NCBI GenBank assembly: GCA_017415945.1
Contig: JAFQDR010000180.1
Span: forward strand, 1-17,219
From: Oscillospiraceae bacterium
GTDB taxonomy: Bacteria > Bacillota_A > Clostridia > Oscillospirales > Oscillospiraceae
Direction: 5' to 3'
Length of the DNA stretch: 17,219 nucleotides
Numbering within the stretch: position 1 is the first letter of the stretch; each line of letters begins with the position of its first letter. This document shows positions 1 through 6,744 of the stretch, one piece after another. The notes beneath the pieces are model-generated. The model saw only the letters and a list, made by a program, of their open reading frames with translations. It had not been told where the DNA came from and did not search any database. Made by a program: the position numbers and the translations under genes.

Positions 1-486
1 GTTCTATACAGCATGGCAGGAAAGCCCTCTGTAAATGCAACCGAACCCTTTGCGGATGTAGGAGCTTCCGATTGGTATTACAAGCCTGTTGTCTGGGCAT
101 ACAAGAACGGCATAGTTGCAGGCACTTCTGCCAACAGTTTCTCTCCCAACAGCAATATCACTCGGGAACAGATGGTGGCGATTTTTTCTAAGTATGCAGC
201 ATATAAGGGGCTGAAAACTCCTGCTTCCGCAAATATCACCGGCTACAGTGACCGACACAGCATTTCTTCCTATGCGACAAACGCTTTTAAGTGGGCTGTC
301 GGTGCCGGTATCATCAGCGGCACTTCCGCAACTACTTTGAGCCCTCAGGGAAATGCTACTCGTGCCCAGTGCGCAGTGATTATTCGTCAGTTTGTAAAAT
401 GGGCAGAGAAGGGTGGCACTACTTCTCCTACGCCTACACCTGATTTTGATAATGGCGGTAGAGAAGACGAACTCCCTATCGGGTGA
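1..486 (+). CDS. SLH-domain surface protein, C-terminal fragment
   Basis: The frame is open to the first base of the window, so this is the 3' end of a larger gene; the first ATG at 13 is probably internal. Counting from that ATG, residues about 12-56 and 75-130 form two S-layer homology repeats. Each has the typical pattern: an F-x-D-V or Y-S-D start, a W-A-x-x-x-G-I-(V/I)-x-G-T-S core, and a T-R-(E/A)-Q helix. SLH domains bind secondary cell-wall polymers and anchor exported proteins to Gram-positive walls. A short Thr/Pro run (TSPTPTP) and an acidic tail end the protein, which is unusual only in that residues continue past the last SLH. The N-terminal part, which would define its real function, lies outside the window. 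A strong terminator follows 25 bases after the stop, so it is not co-transcribed with the next gene. Confidence 0.88.
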   Translation, partial: VLYSMAGKPSVNATEPFADVGASDWYYKPVVWAYKNGIVAGTSANSFSPNSNITREQMVAIFSKYAAYKGLKTPASANITGYSDRHSISSYATNAFKWAVGAGIISGTSATTLSPQGNATRAQCAVIIRQFVKWAEKGGTTSPTPTPDFDNGGREDELPIG

Positions 487-510
487 AGCTATGTGGTAAT
501 GTTTATAGAG

Positions 511-543
511 AAGGACAGACTTAAACAAAGTCTGTCCTTTTTT
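511..543 (+). terminator. Rho-independent terminator after the SLH gene
   Basis: A perfect 11-bp stem (AAGGACAGACT at 511-521 with AGTCTGTCCTT at 529-539) has a 7-base loop and runs into six Ts at 538-543. This is a textbook intrinsic terminator and isolates the SLH gene from the cassette downstream. Confidence 0.93.
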
Positions 544-575
544 AATTTTGTAATTCACTATAATCATCTATCCGG

Positions 576-604
576 TTGACACATTTGTCTACGTTGCGTA
601 TAAT
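576..604 (+). promoter_or_regulatory. SigA-type promoter of the kinase gene
   Basis: TTGACA at 576-581 and TATAAT at 599-604 are separated by exactly 17 bases; both hexamers match the vegetative sigma consensus perfectly. Transcription should start near 611, giving a leader of about 50 bases before the kinase-like gene at 660. No operator is obvious, so strong constitutive expression is the simplest reading. Confidence 0.88.
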
Positions 605-659
605 ATTATCTGGTGTAGTTTGCACTATATGAGATATAACTGCGGGAATATGTGATTTT

Positions 660-1406
660 ATGGCCGGATTTATGATGAATATTGCGGGTGTTTCCGTTGG
701 GGTGGATGCCATCCATGAAAACACCGCGCGGTACTGTGAAAACTACATAATCGACCCGACAGATGCTGCTGCGGATATTTCTGTGGCTATGACCCAAGCC
801 GACATTGACTATGAGCGGCTCAAGGCGGCACGGCAGGACGAATGTGAGGGGCTCCCTGTGCGGAAGCTCTCCGATTCCTATTTGGAGCTGACCGCTGTGC
901 AGCGGAAGATCGCCGAGGCGCTGTTCCGATTCGACACCATTCTGTTCCACGGTTCTGTCATAGCGGTGGATGGTGCGGCCTATCTCTTTACCGCCAAGAG
1001 CGGTACGGGGAAGTCTACCCACACCCGTCTGTGGCGGGAGCTGCTGGGGGACCGCGCGGTAATGGTCAACGATGACAAGCCTTTCCTGAAAATCACCGAG
1101 GAGGGTGTGATCGCTTACGGCAGTCCCTGGAACGGCAAGCATCGGCTGGGCAGCAATATTGCTGTTCCACTGAAGGCTATTTGCATTCTGGAACGGGCAG
1201 AGGTCAATCACATTCAGGCGATCCCGCCCAAGTATGCGCTGACCACATTGATCCAGCAGAGCAGCCGTCCTATGGATGGGGCGCTGATGGGGAAGTACAT
1301 GGAGCTGATCGACGGGCTGAGCCGTAGGGTGAATTTCTACCGCATGGGCTGCAATATGGAATTGGATGCGGCACGGATGGCGTATGAGATGATGTGCGGG
1401 GAATGA
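660..1406 (+). CDS. HPr-kinase-like P-loop protein (RiPP-cluster type)
   Basis: This 248-residue protein resembles the HPr serine kinase fold as found in peptide-modification clusters, not the full HprK/P regulator. Residues 96-110 (F-H-G-S-V-x-A-V-D-G) match the strand before the P-loop in the family. The Walker A motif SGTGKSTHT lies at 114-122, V-N-D-D-K at 136-140 is Walker-B-like, and Y-G-S-P-W-N-G-K at 153-160 is a motif shared with lasso-cluster kinases. In some lasso-peptide clusters (paeninodin type) such a kinase phosphorylates a serine of the precursor; that role is inferred here. The start is uncertain: ATGs at 660, 672 and 675 are in frame and none has a strong ribosome site. It precedes PqqD, peptidase and ABC exporter genes but is separated from them by a 790-base repeat region. 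Confidence 0.75.
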   Translation: MAGFMMNIAGVSVGVDAIHENTARYCENYIIDPTDAAADISVAMTQADIDYERLKAARQDECEGLPVRKLSDSYLELTAVQRKIAEALFRFDTILFHGSVIAVDGAAYLFTAKSGTGKSTHTRLWRELLGDRAVMVNDDKPFLKITEEGVIAYGSPWNGKHRLGSNIAVPLKAICILERAEVNHIQAIPPKYALTTLIQQSSRPMDGALMGKYMELIDGLSRRVNFYRMGCNMELDAARMAYEMMCGE

Positions 1407-2005
1407 TAAAATCGACCTCTCCGTCATTTTCTCGTGTCTCAAAAATGACACCGCCCCTTATCAAAGGGGAGGCAACACTGGGTTCGCTTCGCGGATTTGA
1501 ATAACACCTCATCCACCGCAAGCGGTCCCCCTTCCCCTCAAGGGGAAGGTATGCACTGAATTGGAACGGTGCGGAGCCTGAGGACACCCGCGGGCTCTGC
1601 ATAAAGCGCAGAGTTCTGTCAACGGAACCTACCTTATTCCGCTGACAAGGGGCGAACCTACGGGTGCGGCTGTGAATTGCGTCCCGTTAAGGGCGACGGG
1701 CTAGGCGGTTGGGGCGAAGATTTGTGACGTGGCCTCGCCTCCCTCTGATGAGGGAGGTGGATTTTGCCGCAGGCAAAAGACGGAGGGAGAGAAAACTCCC
1801 CCTCTGTCTCGCATACGCTCGACAGCTCCCCTGACAAGGGGAGCCAAGACTGCGGTGGAGTACGAAGATACGGAGTGTCAAGAGCGACTGTCCCGATGAG
1901 TGGGGCGATAATATACGGCGGCAGCAAGCGGCCGCCCTACAGGGACGGAGGGTGAATTTGGCAAGCTCTCCGAGGCTCGTGCCTTGACTTAACTCCCCTT
2001 GCACA
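1407..2005. repeat. Gene-free hairpin-repeat array
   Basis: I see no convincing gene in this stretch; short open frames here lack ribosome sites and follow the repeats. It holds many perfect or near-perfect hairpins: CCCCTT/AAGGGG at 1454-1469, CTTCCCC/GGGGAAG at 1531-1548, CCTCCCTC/GAGGGAGG at 1738-1757, TTTTGCC/GGCAAAA at 1762-1778, CTGTC/GACAG at 1804-1825 and GCTCCCCT/AGGGGAGC at 1825-1844. A motif like TGAYAAGGGGAG recurs near 1458, 1538, 1641, 1746 and 1831. From memory, such intergenic repeats are widespread in gut Oscillospiraceae; no search was made. They lie inside the cassette transcript and could terminate or stabilise it. Confidence 0.7.
1916..1943 (-). repeat. TGTAGGG hairpin repeat, copy A
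   Basis: On the minus strand this reads CCTGTAGGGCGGCCGCTTGC and then a matching GCCGCCG arm, forming a GC-rich hairpin. The same TGTAGGGC-rich hairpin type occurs twice inside the MITE-like element downstream (2044-2070 on plus, 2107-2132 on minus), so this copy may be a solo relic of the same family. Confidence 0.6.
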
Positions 2006-2161
2006 GCAATGTCATTCAGTTAAGAGCCATAAACTCAAACAGTTGTAGGGCAGGGCCTTGGTCCTGCCGCTTTCAAGGTCGCATCTGCAATCATTTAAGT
2101 GCGCAACGGCGGGAGCAAGCCCCCGCCCTACATTACACGTCTACAAACTTAATGACATTGC
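2006..2161. mobile_element. 156-bp MITE-like insertion with TIRs and TSD
   Basis: The ends are exact 11-bp inverted repeats, GCAATGTCATT at 2006-2016 and AATGACATTGC at 2151-2161; they extend to 16 positions with one mismatch. Directly outside lie identical 8-bp direct repeats CTTGCACA, at 1998-2005 and 2162-2169, readable as up to 10 bp (CCTTGCACAG) depending on where the ends are set. This is the signature of transposition with target duplication. Inside, two TGTAGGGC-type GC hairpins point inward from the two ends (2044-2070 and 2107-2132). There is no coding capacity, so it would depend on a transposase elsewhere, whose family I cannot name. It sits 36 bases before the PqqD-like gene. Confidence 0.78.
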
Positions 2162-2197
2162 CTTGCACAGGGGGCTTATAATGAAAGGATTGGATAT

Positions 2198-2461
2198 ATG
2201 AAGCTGAAAGACGGATTCCTGCTGCGTCATGTGGCAGGTCAGGCTGTGGTTCTGCCTATGGGCGGCACCCTGGATCTGAATATGATGATCACTTTGAATG
2301 AAACCGGTGCGTTCCTGTGGGAGCGTCTGGCTAACGATACCGACGAGGCCGCTCTGGTGGCGGCTCTGCTGGGTGAATACGACGTAGACGAGGCAACCGC
2401 AGCCAAGAGCGTTGCGGCGTTTATCGAAAAACTGAAGGGGCATGACTTCCTTGAAGGGTAA
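2198..2461 (+). CDS. PqqD-family peptide-binding protein
   Basis: This 87-residue protein matches the compact PqqD fold, also called the RiPP recognition element. It has N-terminal short strands (K-L-K-D-G-F-L-L-R, then V-V-L-P), the helix signature L-N-E-T-G-A-F-L-W-E-R-L at about residues 33-44, and a winged-helix C-terminal half in which a D-x-D-E-A pattern precedes a helix ending in F-I-E-K-L. In known pathways PqqD proteins bind leader peptides and present them to modifying enzymes. A ribosome site GAAAGGA at 2183-2189 sits 8 bases before the ATG. The gene overlaps the next one by 20 bases, so the two are co-translated. No precursor peptide gene was recognised nearby, so the bound partner is unknown. 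Confidence 0.85.
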   Translation: MKLKDGFLLRHVAGQAVVLPMGGTLDLNMMITLNETGAFLWERLANDTDEAALVAALLGEYDVDEATAAKSVAAFIEKLKGHDFLEG

Positions 2462-2909
2462 TCAGATTTTTCAGGAAGAGCTCATGCTGGTGCTGCGGGA
2501 ACGGCTGAACGCAGGACAAAAGGTGCGGTTTTTGGCCTTTCGCGGAGTGAGCATGAAGCCTATGCTCCGTCAGGGGAAGGACAGTGTGGAGCTGGCACCC
2601 CTGCCGAAACGCCTGCAAAAGTACGACCTGCCTGTGTATCAATACCCAAGCGGCAAGTATGTGATGCATCGTGTCATCGAGGTGCGTGAGGACTGCTATG
2701 TCTGCATGGGGGACAATACCTATTCCTACGAGTACATCAAGCCCGAGTGGATGGTGGCGGTGGTCAGTGCATTTAAGCGGGGGGATCGTGAAATCTCCGT
2801 GGATGCGCCTCTGTATCGGTTCTACAGCAGGCTGTGGGTTGCACTGTACCCCATCCGTAAGCCCGCCCATCGGGTGTACCATGGCTTGAAACGGAGGCTG
2901 CGCCCATGA
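2442..2909 (+). CDS. S24/S26 signal-peptidase-like protein
   Basis: This 155-residue protein has the signal-peptidase fold motifs in order: F-R-G-V-S-M-K-P-M-L at 33-42 with the presumed nucleophile Ser37, Y-V-M-H-R-V-I-E-V at 73-81, and M-G-D-N-T at 89-93. The second motif carries His76 where bacterial type I peptidases have lysine, as in the SipW/ER type Ser-His enzymes. No convincing transmembrane segment is seen except perhaps a weak hydrophobic patch near 131-137, so it may act at the membrane with the adjacent exporter. Cleavage of an exported peptide or leader is inferred. The start is ambiguous: ATG 2442 has a ribosome site too close, while ATG 2484 has AGGAAG five bases upstream and would remove 14 residues. 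Its stop overlaps the next ATG as ATGA. Confidence 0.8.
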   Translation: MTSLKGNQIFQEELMLVLRERLNAGQKVRFLAFRGVSMKPMLRQGKDSVELAPLPKRLQKYDLPVYQYPSGKYVMHRVIEVREDCYVCMGDNTYSYEYIKPEWMVAVVSAFKRGDREISVDAPLYRFYSRLWVALYPIRKPAHRVYHGLKRRLRP

Positions 2910-4570
2910 AGAACAATACTTTTGTTTGGTTGCTGCGCCGTAATTTCCATCGCTTGCCCGCTATCTCCGTCATGGTACTGGCCCGTGTGGGGCATGCCCT
3001 GTGCATGGTACTGTTTGCGCTGGGCAGCCAAGGGGTCATTGACAGCGCGGTGGCGGGGGATATGCATGCCTTTGCCGTTGCGGCGATGAAGCAGGGGAGC
3101 ATCATCGGCGGGATCCTTGTTTGTCAGTTTGTCGTGCGACATTTGCAGGCGCGGCTGTCCATGGACTTGGATCGGGACTGGAAGCGTCGGCTGCTCCATG
3201 GGCTGCTCCACGGGGACTATGCCGCAGTGTCCAAGTACCACAGTGCGGAGCTGCTGAACCGACTGAACAATGACGTGAACAAGGTCAATGATGGGGTGCT
3301 GAATATCCTGCCCAATCTGGCTTCCATGGTCACTCGACTGGTGGCGGCCATTACGATTTTGGGGACACTTGACCTTCGATTCACTTTGCTGATCGGTGCT
3401 GCGGGGCTTGTAGTCATTGTGGGCACGGCAGCTATGCGCAAGTGGCTGAAGAATCTGAACAAGCAGGTCAGCGACCACGACGGCCGTGTGTCGGGCTTCC
3501 TGCAGGAGACTATGGAGAAGCTGCTGATGGTGCAGGCAATGGACGTTTCCGCTGAGGTGGAGCGTCGTGCGGACTCCATGATGGGGGCGCGCTACGCTAT
3601 TCAGCGCACCCGCAAAAACGTCTCTCTGGTGACCAATACGGGCATCAGTGTCATGTATTACGGTGCGGGCTTTGTGGCGCTAACTTGGTGCGCGGTGAAG
3701 CTGCTCCATGGGGAAATGAGCTTTGGTACTCTGACTGCGGTCATCCATCTGGTGAACCAGCTGCAAACCCCCTTTGTGGATATCTCCGGGGTGCTGCCCA
3801 AGTATGTGGCTATGATCGCCTCTGCGGAGCGTCTCATGGAGCTGGAGCAGATCCATGGGGAGCCCGCCTCCACAGTGGACGACCCCCACAAGGTTTACGA
3901 GAACATGGAAGGCATTTGCGCCGAGGGGCTGCGCTTTGCGTACGATCGGGATGTGATCCTGGAGGATGCGGGGTTCGTGCTGCCTAAGGGGGCCTTTGCC
4001 ATTATTACGGGCCCCTCCGGTGTGGGCAAGAGTACCCTTCTGAAGCTGCTGCTTGGGGTATTTCAGCCTGAATGCGGGGAGCTGTACATACAAATGAACG
4101 GGGAACGGATGCTGCTGGATCGCAGTACACGCCGTCTGTTTGCCTATGTGCCACAAGGAAATCTGCTGCTCAGCGGCACTCTGCGGGAAAATCTCCTGCT
4201 GGTGAAGCCCGACGCTACCCAAGGGGAGATCGACCGTGCGGTATACGTCAGTGCTATGGACGAGTATCTGCAGCAGCTGCCTATGGGACTGGATACGGTC
4301 CTTGGGGAGAGCGGCGCGGGGCTTTCCGAGGGGCAGGCACAGCGCCTGGCCATTGCCAGAGCTGTATTGGGCGGTGCGCCGATCCTGCTGCTGGATGAGT
4401 GTACCAGTGCTCTGGATGCGGGCACCGAGCAGAAGGTGCTGTATCGGCTGCGGGGATTGCCCAACCGTACCTGCATTGTGGTAACCCACAGACCTGCTGC
4501 GGCGGAGCTGTGCGATTGGCGGCTGGAGCTCCGCAACGGAAAAATCCATGCCATTCACAGAGAAGAATAA
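2906..4570 (+). CDS. ABC exporter, fused permease and ATPase
   Basis: This 554-residue half-transporter has an N-terminal six-helix-type membrane domain (hydrophobic stretches near 18-40, 62-78, 137-178 and 245-285). The C-terminal ATPase carries Walker A GPSGVGKST at 369-377, Q-loop Gln417, signature LSEGQ at 473-477, Walker B ILLLDE at 493-498 and switch His528. It would work as a homodimer exporting a substrate, as in type I (ABCB-like) exporters. There is no N-terminal C39 peptidase domain, which fits with a separate peptidase gene just upstream. It is the last gene of the cassette and overlaps the peptidase gene by 4 bases. Its place after kinase, PqqD and peptidase suggests a modified peptide as cargo, but the substrate is not visible. 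Confidence 0.9.
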   Translation: MKNNTFVWLLRRNFHRLPAISVMVLARVGHALCMVLFALGSQGVIDSAVAGDMHAFAVAAMKQGSIIGGILVCQFVVRHLQARLSMDLDRDWKRRLLHGLLHGDYAAVSKYHSAELLNRLNNDVNKVNDGVLNILPNLASMVTRLVAAITILGTLDLRFTLLIGAAGLVVIVGTAAMRKWLKNLNKQVSDHDGRVSGFLQETMEKLLMVQAMDVSAEVERRADSMMGARYAIQRTRKNVSLVTNTGISVMYYGAGFVALTWCAVKLLHGEMSFGTLTAVIHLVNQLQTPFVDISGVLPKYVAMIASAERLMELEQIHGEPASTVDDPHKVYENMEGICAEGLRFAYDRDVILEDAGFVLPKGAFAIITGPSGVGKSTLLKLLLGVFQPECGELYIQMNGERMLLDRSTRRLFAYVPQGNLLLSGTLRENLLLVKPDATQGEIDRAVYVSAMDEYLQQLPMGLDTVLGESGAGLSEGQAQRLAIARAVLGGAPILLLDECTSALDAGTEQKVLYRLRGLPNRTCIVVTHRPAAAELCDWRLELRNGKIHAIHREE

Positions 4571-4571
4571 A

Positions 4572-4612
4572 AGCCAAATGGCGGAACCTCGGTTCCGCTA
4601 TTTGGCTTATTT
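4572..4612. terminator. Bidirectional terminator between exporter and pilus operon
   Basis: A long stem pairs AGCCAAATGGCGGAAC (4572-4587) with GTTCCGCTATTTGGCT (4592-4607), with one G-T pair and a 4-base loop. T-rich tracts follow on both strands: TTATTTTGT on plus and CTTTTATT on minus. It ends both the exporter transcript and the convergent pilus operon. Confidence 0.9.
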
Positions 4613-4617
4613 TGTAT

Positions 4618-5385
4618 TTAGTTTGCCCAGTTCAAAATGCCGTAGCCCAGAATGCCGGGATCGTTTTGCTTGTACTTGCGGATGCCCACAACATCGTTGA
4701 CGTTGCCTTCGATGGTGTAGATGTATCCGTCCTCCACGGCAATCACAACACCCATATGATTGGGGTCGTTCAGTATGCCGAAGAACACCAGATCACCTGG
4801 GGTGGGGGTGCTTGCGGGTACCAGCCAGGTCTCCTCCCAGAAATGGAGGATAAAGTTGTCCACGTTGGCATAACGGGGGATGTTGCTGCGGATGGACAGG
4901 TTCACCTGCTCAATGCACCAGGAAATATAGCTGGCGCACCAAGGCGTGTCTGCGTTCCAGCTGCCGTCCTCGGGGTAGCCGTCTACATACCATTCCGTAT
5001 AATACTTAAAGGTGGACAGTCCGCCGCCGATAATTTCGCCGGTGCTGCCGACCTGAGAAGCCAGAGTTTTCAGGAAGTTGTTGCGGGCGAAGGAGTCGGT
5101 GATGCTGTCGTTGGTACGGTCATTATCGGTGAGGCGGGTGATGATATCGATGCCCAAATCCAGATTGCTGTCAAACACCTCTGCGTTCATGGTGGGGGGG
5201 ACCGTATTTGGGTCGGGGGTGGCGACCTGAACGGTGGGGGAGACGGGGATCTCGGAAAGCACCACACGATCCTTTTCCAGTCGGTAGACCACGAACCACG
5301 CCATGAATATCAGCGCGGCCACGATTGCCAATACCCCAAACAGTACCATTTTTCTGGTCAGCACCACTTCACGATCAAGATTCAT
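4618..5385 (-). CDS. Membrane-anchored CHAP-domain peptidoglycan hydrolase
   Basis: This 255-residue protein has a short basic N-terminus, one transmembrane segment at about 13-33, a Pro/Thr-rich spacer (45-65), and a C-terminal CHAP domain. Motifs are T-P-W-C-A-S-Y at 147-153 with catalytic Cys150, T-P-G-D-L-V-F-F at 195-202, D-P-N-H-M-G at 207-212 with His210, and I-E-G-N at 225-228. CHAP enzymes are amidases or endopeptidases that cut peptidoglycan. As the last gene of the pilus operon, starting in a 4-base overlap with the preceding prepilin gene and with an AAGGAGGT ribosome site, it probably opens the thick wall locally for pilus passage, which is an inference. The anchor would hold it on the outer face of the membrane. 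A housekeeping wall hydrolase is the alternative. Confidence 0.88.
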   Translation of the reverse strand: MNLDREVVLTRKMVLFGVLAIVAALIFMAWFVVYRLEKDRVVLSEIPVSPTVQVATPDPNTVPPTMNAEVFDSNLDLGIDIITRLTDNDRTNDSITDSFARNNFLKTLASQVGSTGEIIGGGLSTFKYYTEWYVDGYPEDGSWNADTPWCASYISWCIEQVNLSIRSNIPRYANVDNFILHFWEETWLVPASTPTPGDLVFFGILNDPNHMGVVIAVEDGYIYTIEGNVNDVVGIRKYKQNDPGILGYGILNWAN

Positions 5386-5822
5386 CCGGTGGTACCTCCT
5401 TCATCGGGGATAGGGGTGGTGTTCAAGCGACAGTATGTGGTGGCAGTGTAATTTTTACCGCCTACCTTGATTGTTACGGTCAGCTGTCGATGGTCGTCGG
5501 AGAGCTTAGCGGTGAAATTCTCTACATCCTCCATAAACACGGTATTGTTCAGAAGAATACTGCCGTTTTCGAAGGTAAGTTTGAAACCGTTAGCGCCTTC
5601 AATGGTATATTCATTGCTCACGTTTACAGACTGTTCCTCGGCAATGCTCTGTACCATTTGTGTCAGCATGTTGGTAGCATTGACCTGCTGCACACTTGCG
5701 GTGGTTTTCAGGTTGATGCGCATCCCAAACAGCAGGACGCTCAGTGCTGCCGCAGTGATCAGTGTGCTGATGGCAATGGCCAAAATCAGCTCGATCAGGG
5801 TAAAGCCGTCGTTACGTTTCAT
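5382..5822 (-). CDS. Minor prepilin, PilW/PulJ-like
   Basis: The 146-residue product has a class III prepilin leader, MKRNDG followed by FTLIE, with the required Gly before the cleavage site and Glu at mature position 5. A hydrophobic helix follows to about residue 31. The N-terminal G-M-R-I-N-L-K pattern and the polar helix that follows resemble the PilW/PulJ group of minor pilins; this subfamily call is moderate. The protein would be cleaved by the PilD peptidase encoded upstream and join the pilus tip or base complex. The start codon overlaps the preceding stop as TAATG, with GGAGGT just upstream inside the previous gene. It is close in size and leader sequence to the preceding gene, suggesting shared origin or processing. 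Confidence 0.82.
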   Translation of the reverse strand: MKRNDGFTLIELILAIAISTLITAAALSVLLFGMRINLKTTASVQQVNATNMLTQMVQSIAEEQSVNVSNEYTIEGANGFKLTFENGSILLNNTVFMEDVENFTAKLSDDHRQLTVTIKVGGKNYTATTYCRLNTTPIPDEGGTTG

Positions 5823-6298
5823 TATTGCGCCACCTCCGTTTTATAGGAGATGTATTTGACGGTATGCCCGATGATGGTTGTGGTGGTGATTGGGGTGCCG
5901 TCTTCAGCGTTTTCACCTGTGGGTTCGTTTTTTGTACGCTGTTCCAAGGTGAACTCAGCGGTGACAGTGGTTTTGCCGGATTTTGCGACGAGTTTGTAAA
6001 TTTCGGAACCTTCAACATTGATTTTTTCACAATAGGGGTTGCGATCAGGGTGAGCAGCATCAATTACATAGGAACCAAGCACATTTTCGAGGGTCTCCGC
6101 ATCTGCGTGTTCCAGCTGTGCCACTACCTGCTCCGCCAAGCCCTGTGCGGTGTACTTGTCCTGCATACGCTTCAGGGCGGTTGCCTGATTCTTCGCGGGC
6201 TGCAGAGCCAGACCCATGGTTGCCAGAGCAACGGAGGCCAGAACAAACAGGATCACCATTACATAGGCCAGTGTGTAGCCGTCATTGCGCTTCATCAT
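5822..6298 (-). CDS. Minor prepilin-like protein lacking Glu5, PilX/PulK-like
   Basis: The 158-residue product begins MMKRNDG and then YTLAY, followed by a long hydrophobic helix. The cleavage-site glycine is present, but mature position 5 is tyrosine, not glutamate. Missing Glu5 is known for GspK/PulK-type tip pseudopilins, and the region after the helix (a K-N-Q-A-T-A-L-K type polar helix) also fits PilX/PulK proteins. The body is small for GspK (usually about 300 residues). Start choice: ATG 6298 overlaps the previous stop as ATGA; the adjacent ATG 6295 is an equal alternative. It lies between two canonical prepilins and would be co-translated with them. Confidence 0.75.
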   Translation of the reverse strand: MMKRNDGYTLAYVMVILFVLASVALATMGLALQPAKNQATALKRMQDKYTAQGLAEQVVAQLEHADAETLENVLGSYVIDAAHPDRNPYCEKINVEGSEIYKLVAKSGKTTVTAEFTLEQRTKNEPTGENAEDGTPITTTTIIGHTVKYISYKTEVAQ

Positions 6299-6711
6299 GG
6301 CTTGTTCACCGCCTCTCGAATGTAGGTGGTTACGGTTACGTCTTCGACTTTATCACTTGTAACGGTGACTTTGAAGTAGGGGAGCGAAGCGCCACCGACC
6401 TCATCGGGGACGGTCTTGACACTTACGGTAACCTCGGGAAAACGATCAAAGGGGATTCCGTTTTCATCTGTTTCGGTGGTTAGGCCGTAATCTATGTCAG
6501 GTGTGGTGACTTTGGCGGAATCGATGCCTTCTGCCATGAGTGTTTCCACGGCGGAGGAGACGGCAAGCTGTGCCTGCAGTTTGGCATCGGTTTTCTCATT
6601 CATGCGGAGACCGAGTACGAGAGATGTACAGGCAGTGCCAAAGAATATGCCCAAAATGGCAATGGCAGCCACGATTTCCACCAGAGAGAAGCCTGCGTTA
6701 TTTCCTTTCAT
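6295..6711 (-). CDS. Minor prepilin, PilV/PulI-like
   Basis: The 138-residue product starts MKGNNAG then FSLVE, a canonical class III leader with the processing glycine and Glu5, then a hydrophobic helix (about 8-31). The segment after the helix (L-R-M-N-E-K-T-D-A-K) and the small beta-rich body with a V-T-V-S/K-V-T-V pattern fit the PilV/PulI minor pilin group. A strong ribosome site GAAAGGAGGT sits 6 bases before the ATG. It opens the run of three tightly overlapping prepilin genes, 33 bases after pilO. It could be the most abundant pilin of this locus, but nothing in the sequence shows that, and it looks like a minor component. Confidence 0.82.
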   Translation of the reverse strand: MKGNNAGFSLVEIVAAIAILGIFFGTACTSLVLGLRMNEKTDAKLQAQLAVSSAVETLMAEGIDSAKVTTPDIDYGLTTETDENGIPFDRFPEVTVSVKTVPDEVGGASLPYFKVTVTSDKVEDVTVTTYIREAVNKP

Positions 6712-6744
6712 ACTCGACCTCCTTTCATAAAGTCGCGGAGATTT

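Noticed and set aside
1764..2181. Short plus-strand ORFs (63 and 60 residues) as possible precursor peptides of the cassette
   Set aside because: Both consist of translated hairpin repeats or MITE sequence, lack ribosome sites, and show no leader/core design.
2177..2182. TATAAT just before the PqqD-like gene
   Set aside because: A start about 7 bases downstream would fall at the end of the ribosome site (2183-2189), and no -35 box is present at the right distance.
4399..5451. 350-residue plus-strand open frame across the exporter end and the CHAP gene
   Set aside because: It runs through a strong terminator and lies opposite the CHAP gene, which has clear catalytic motifs; no ribosome site supports it.
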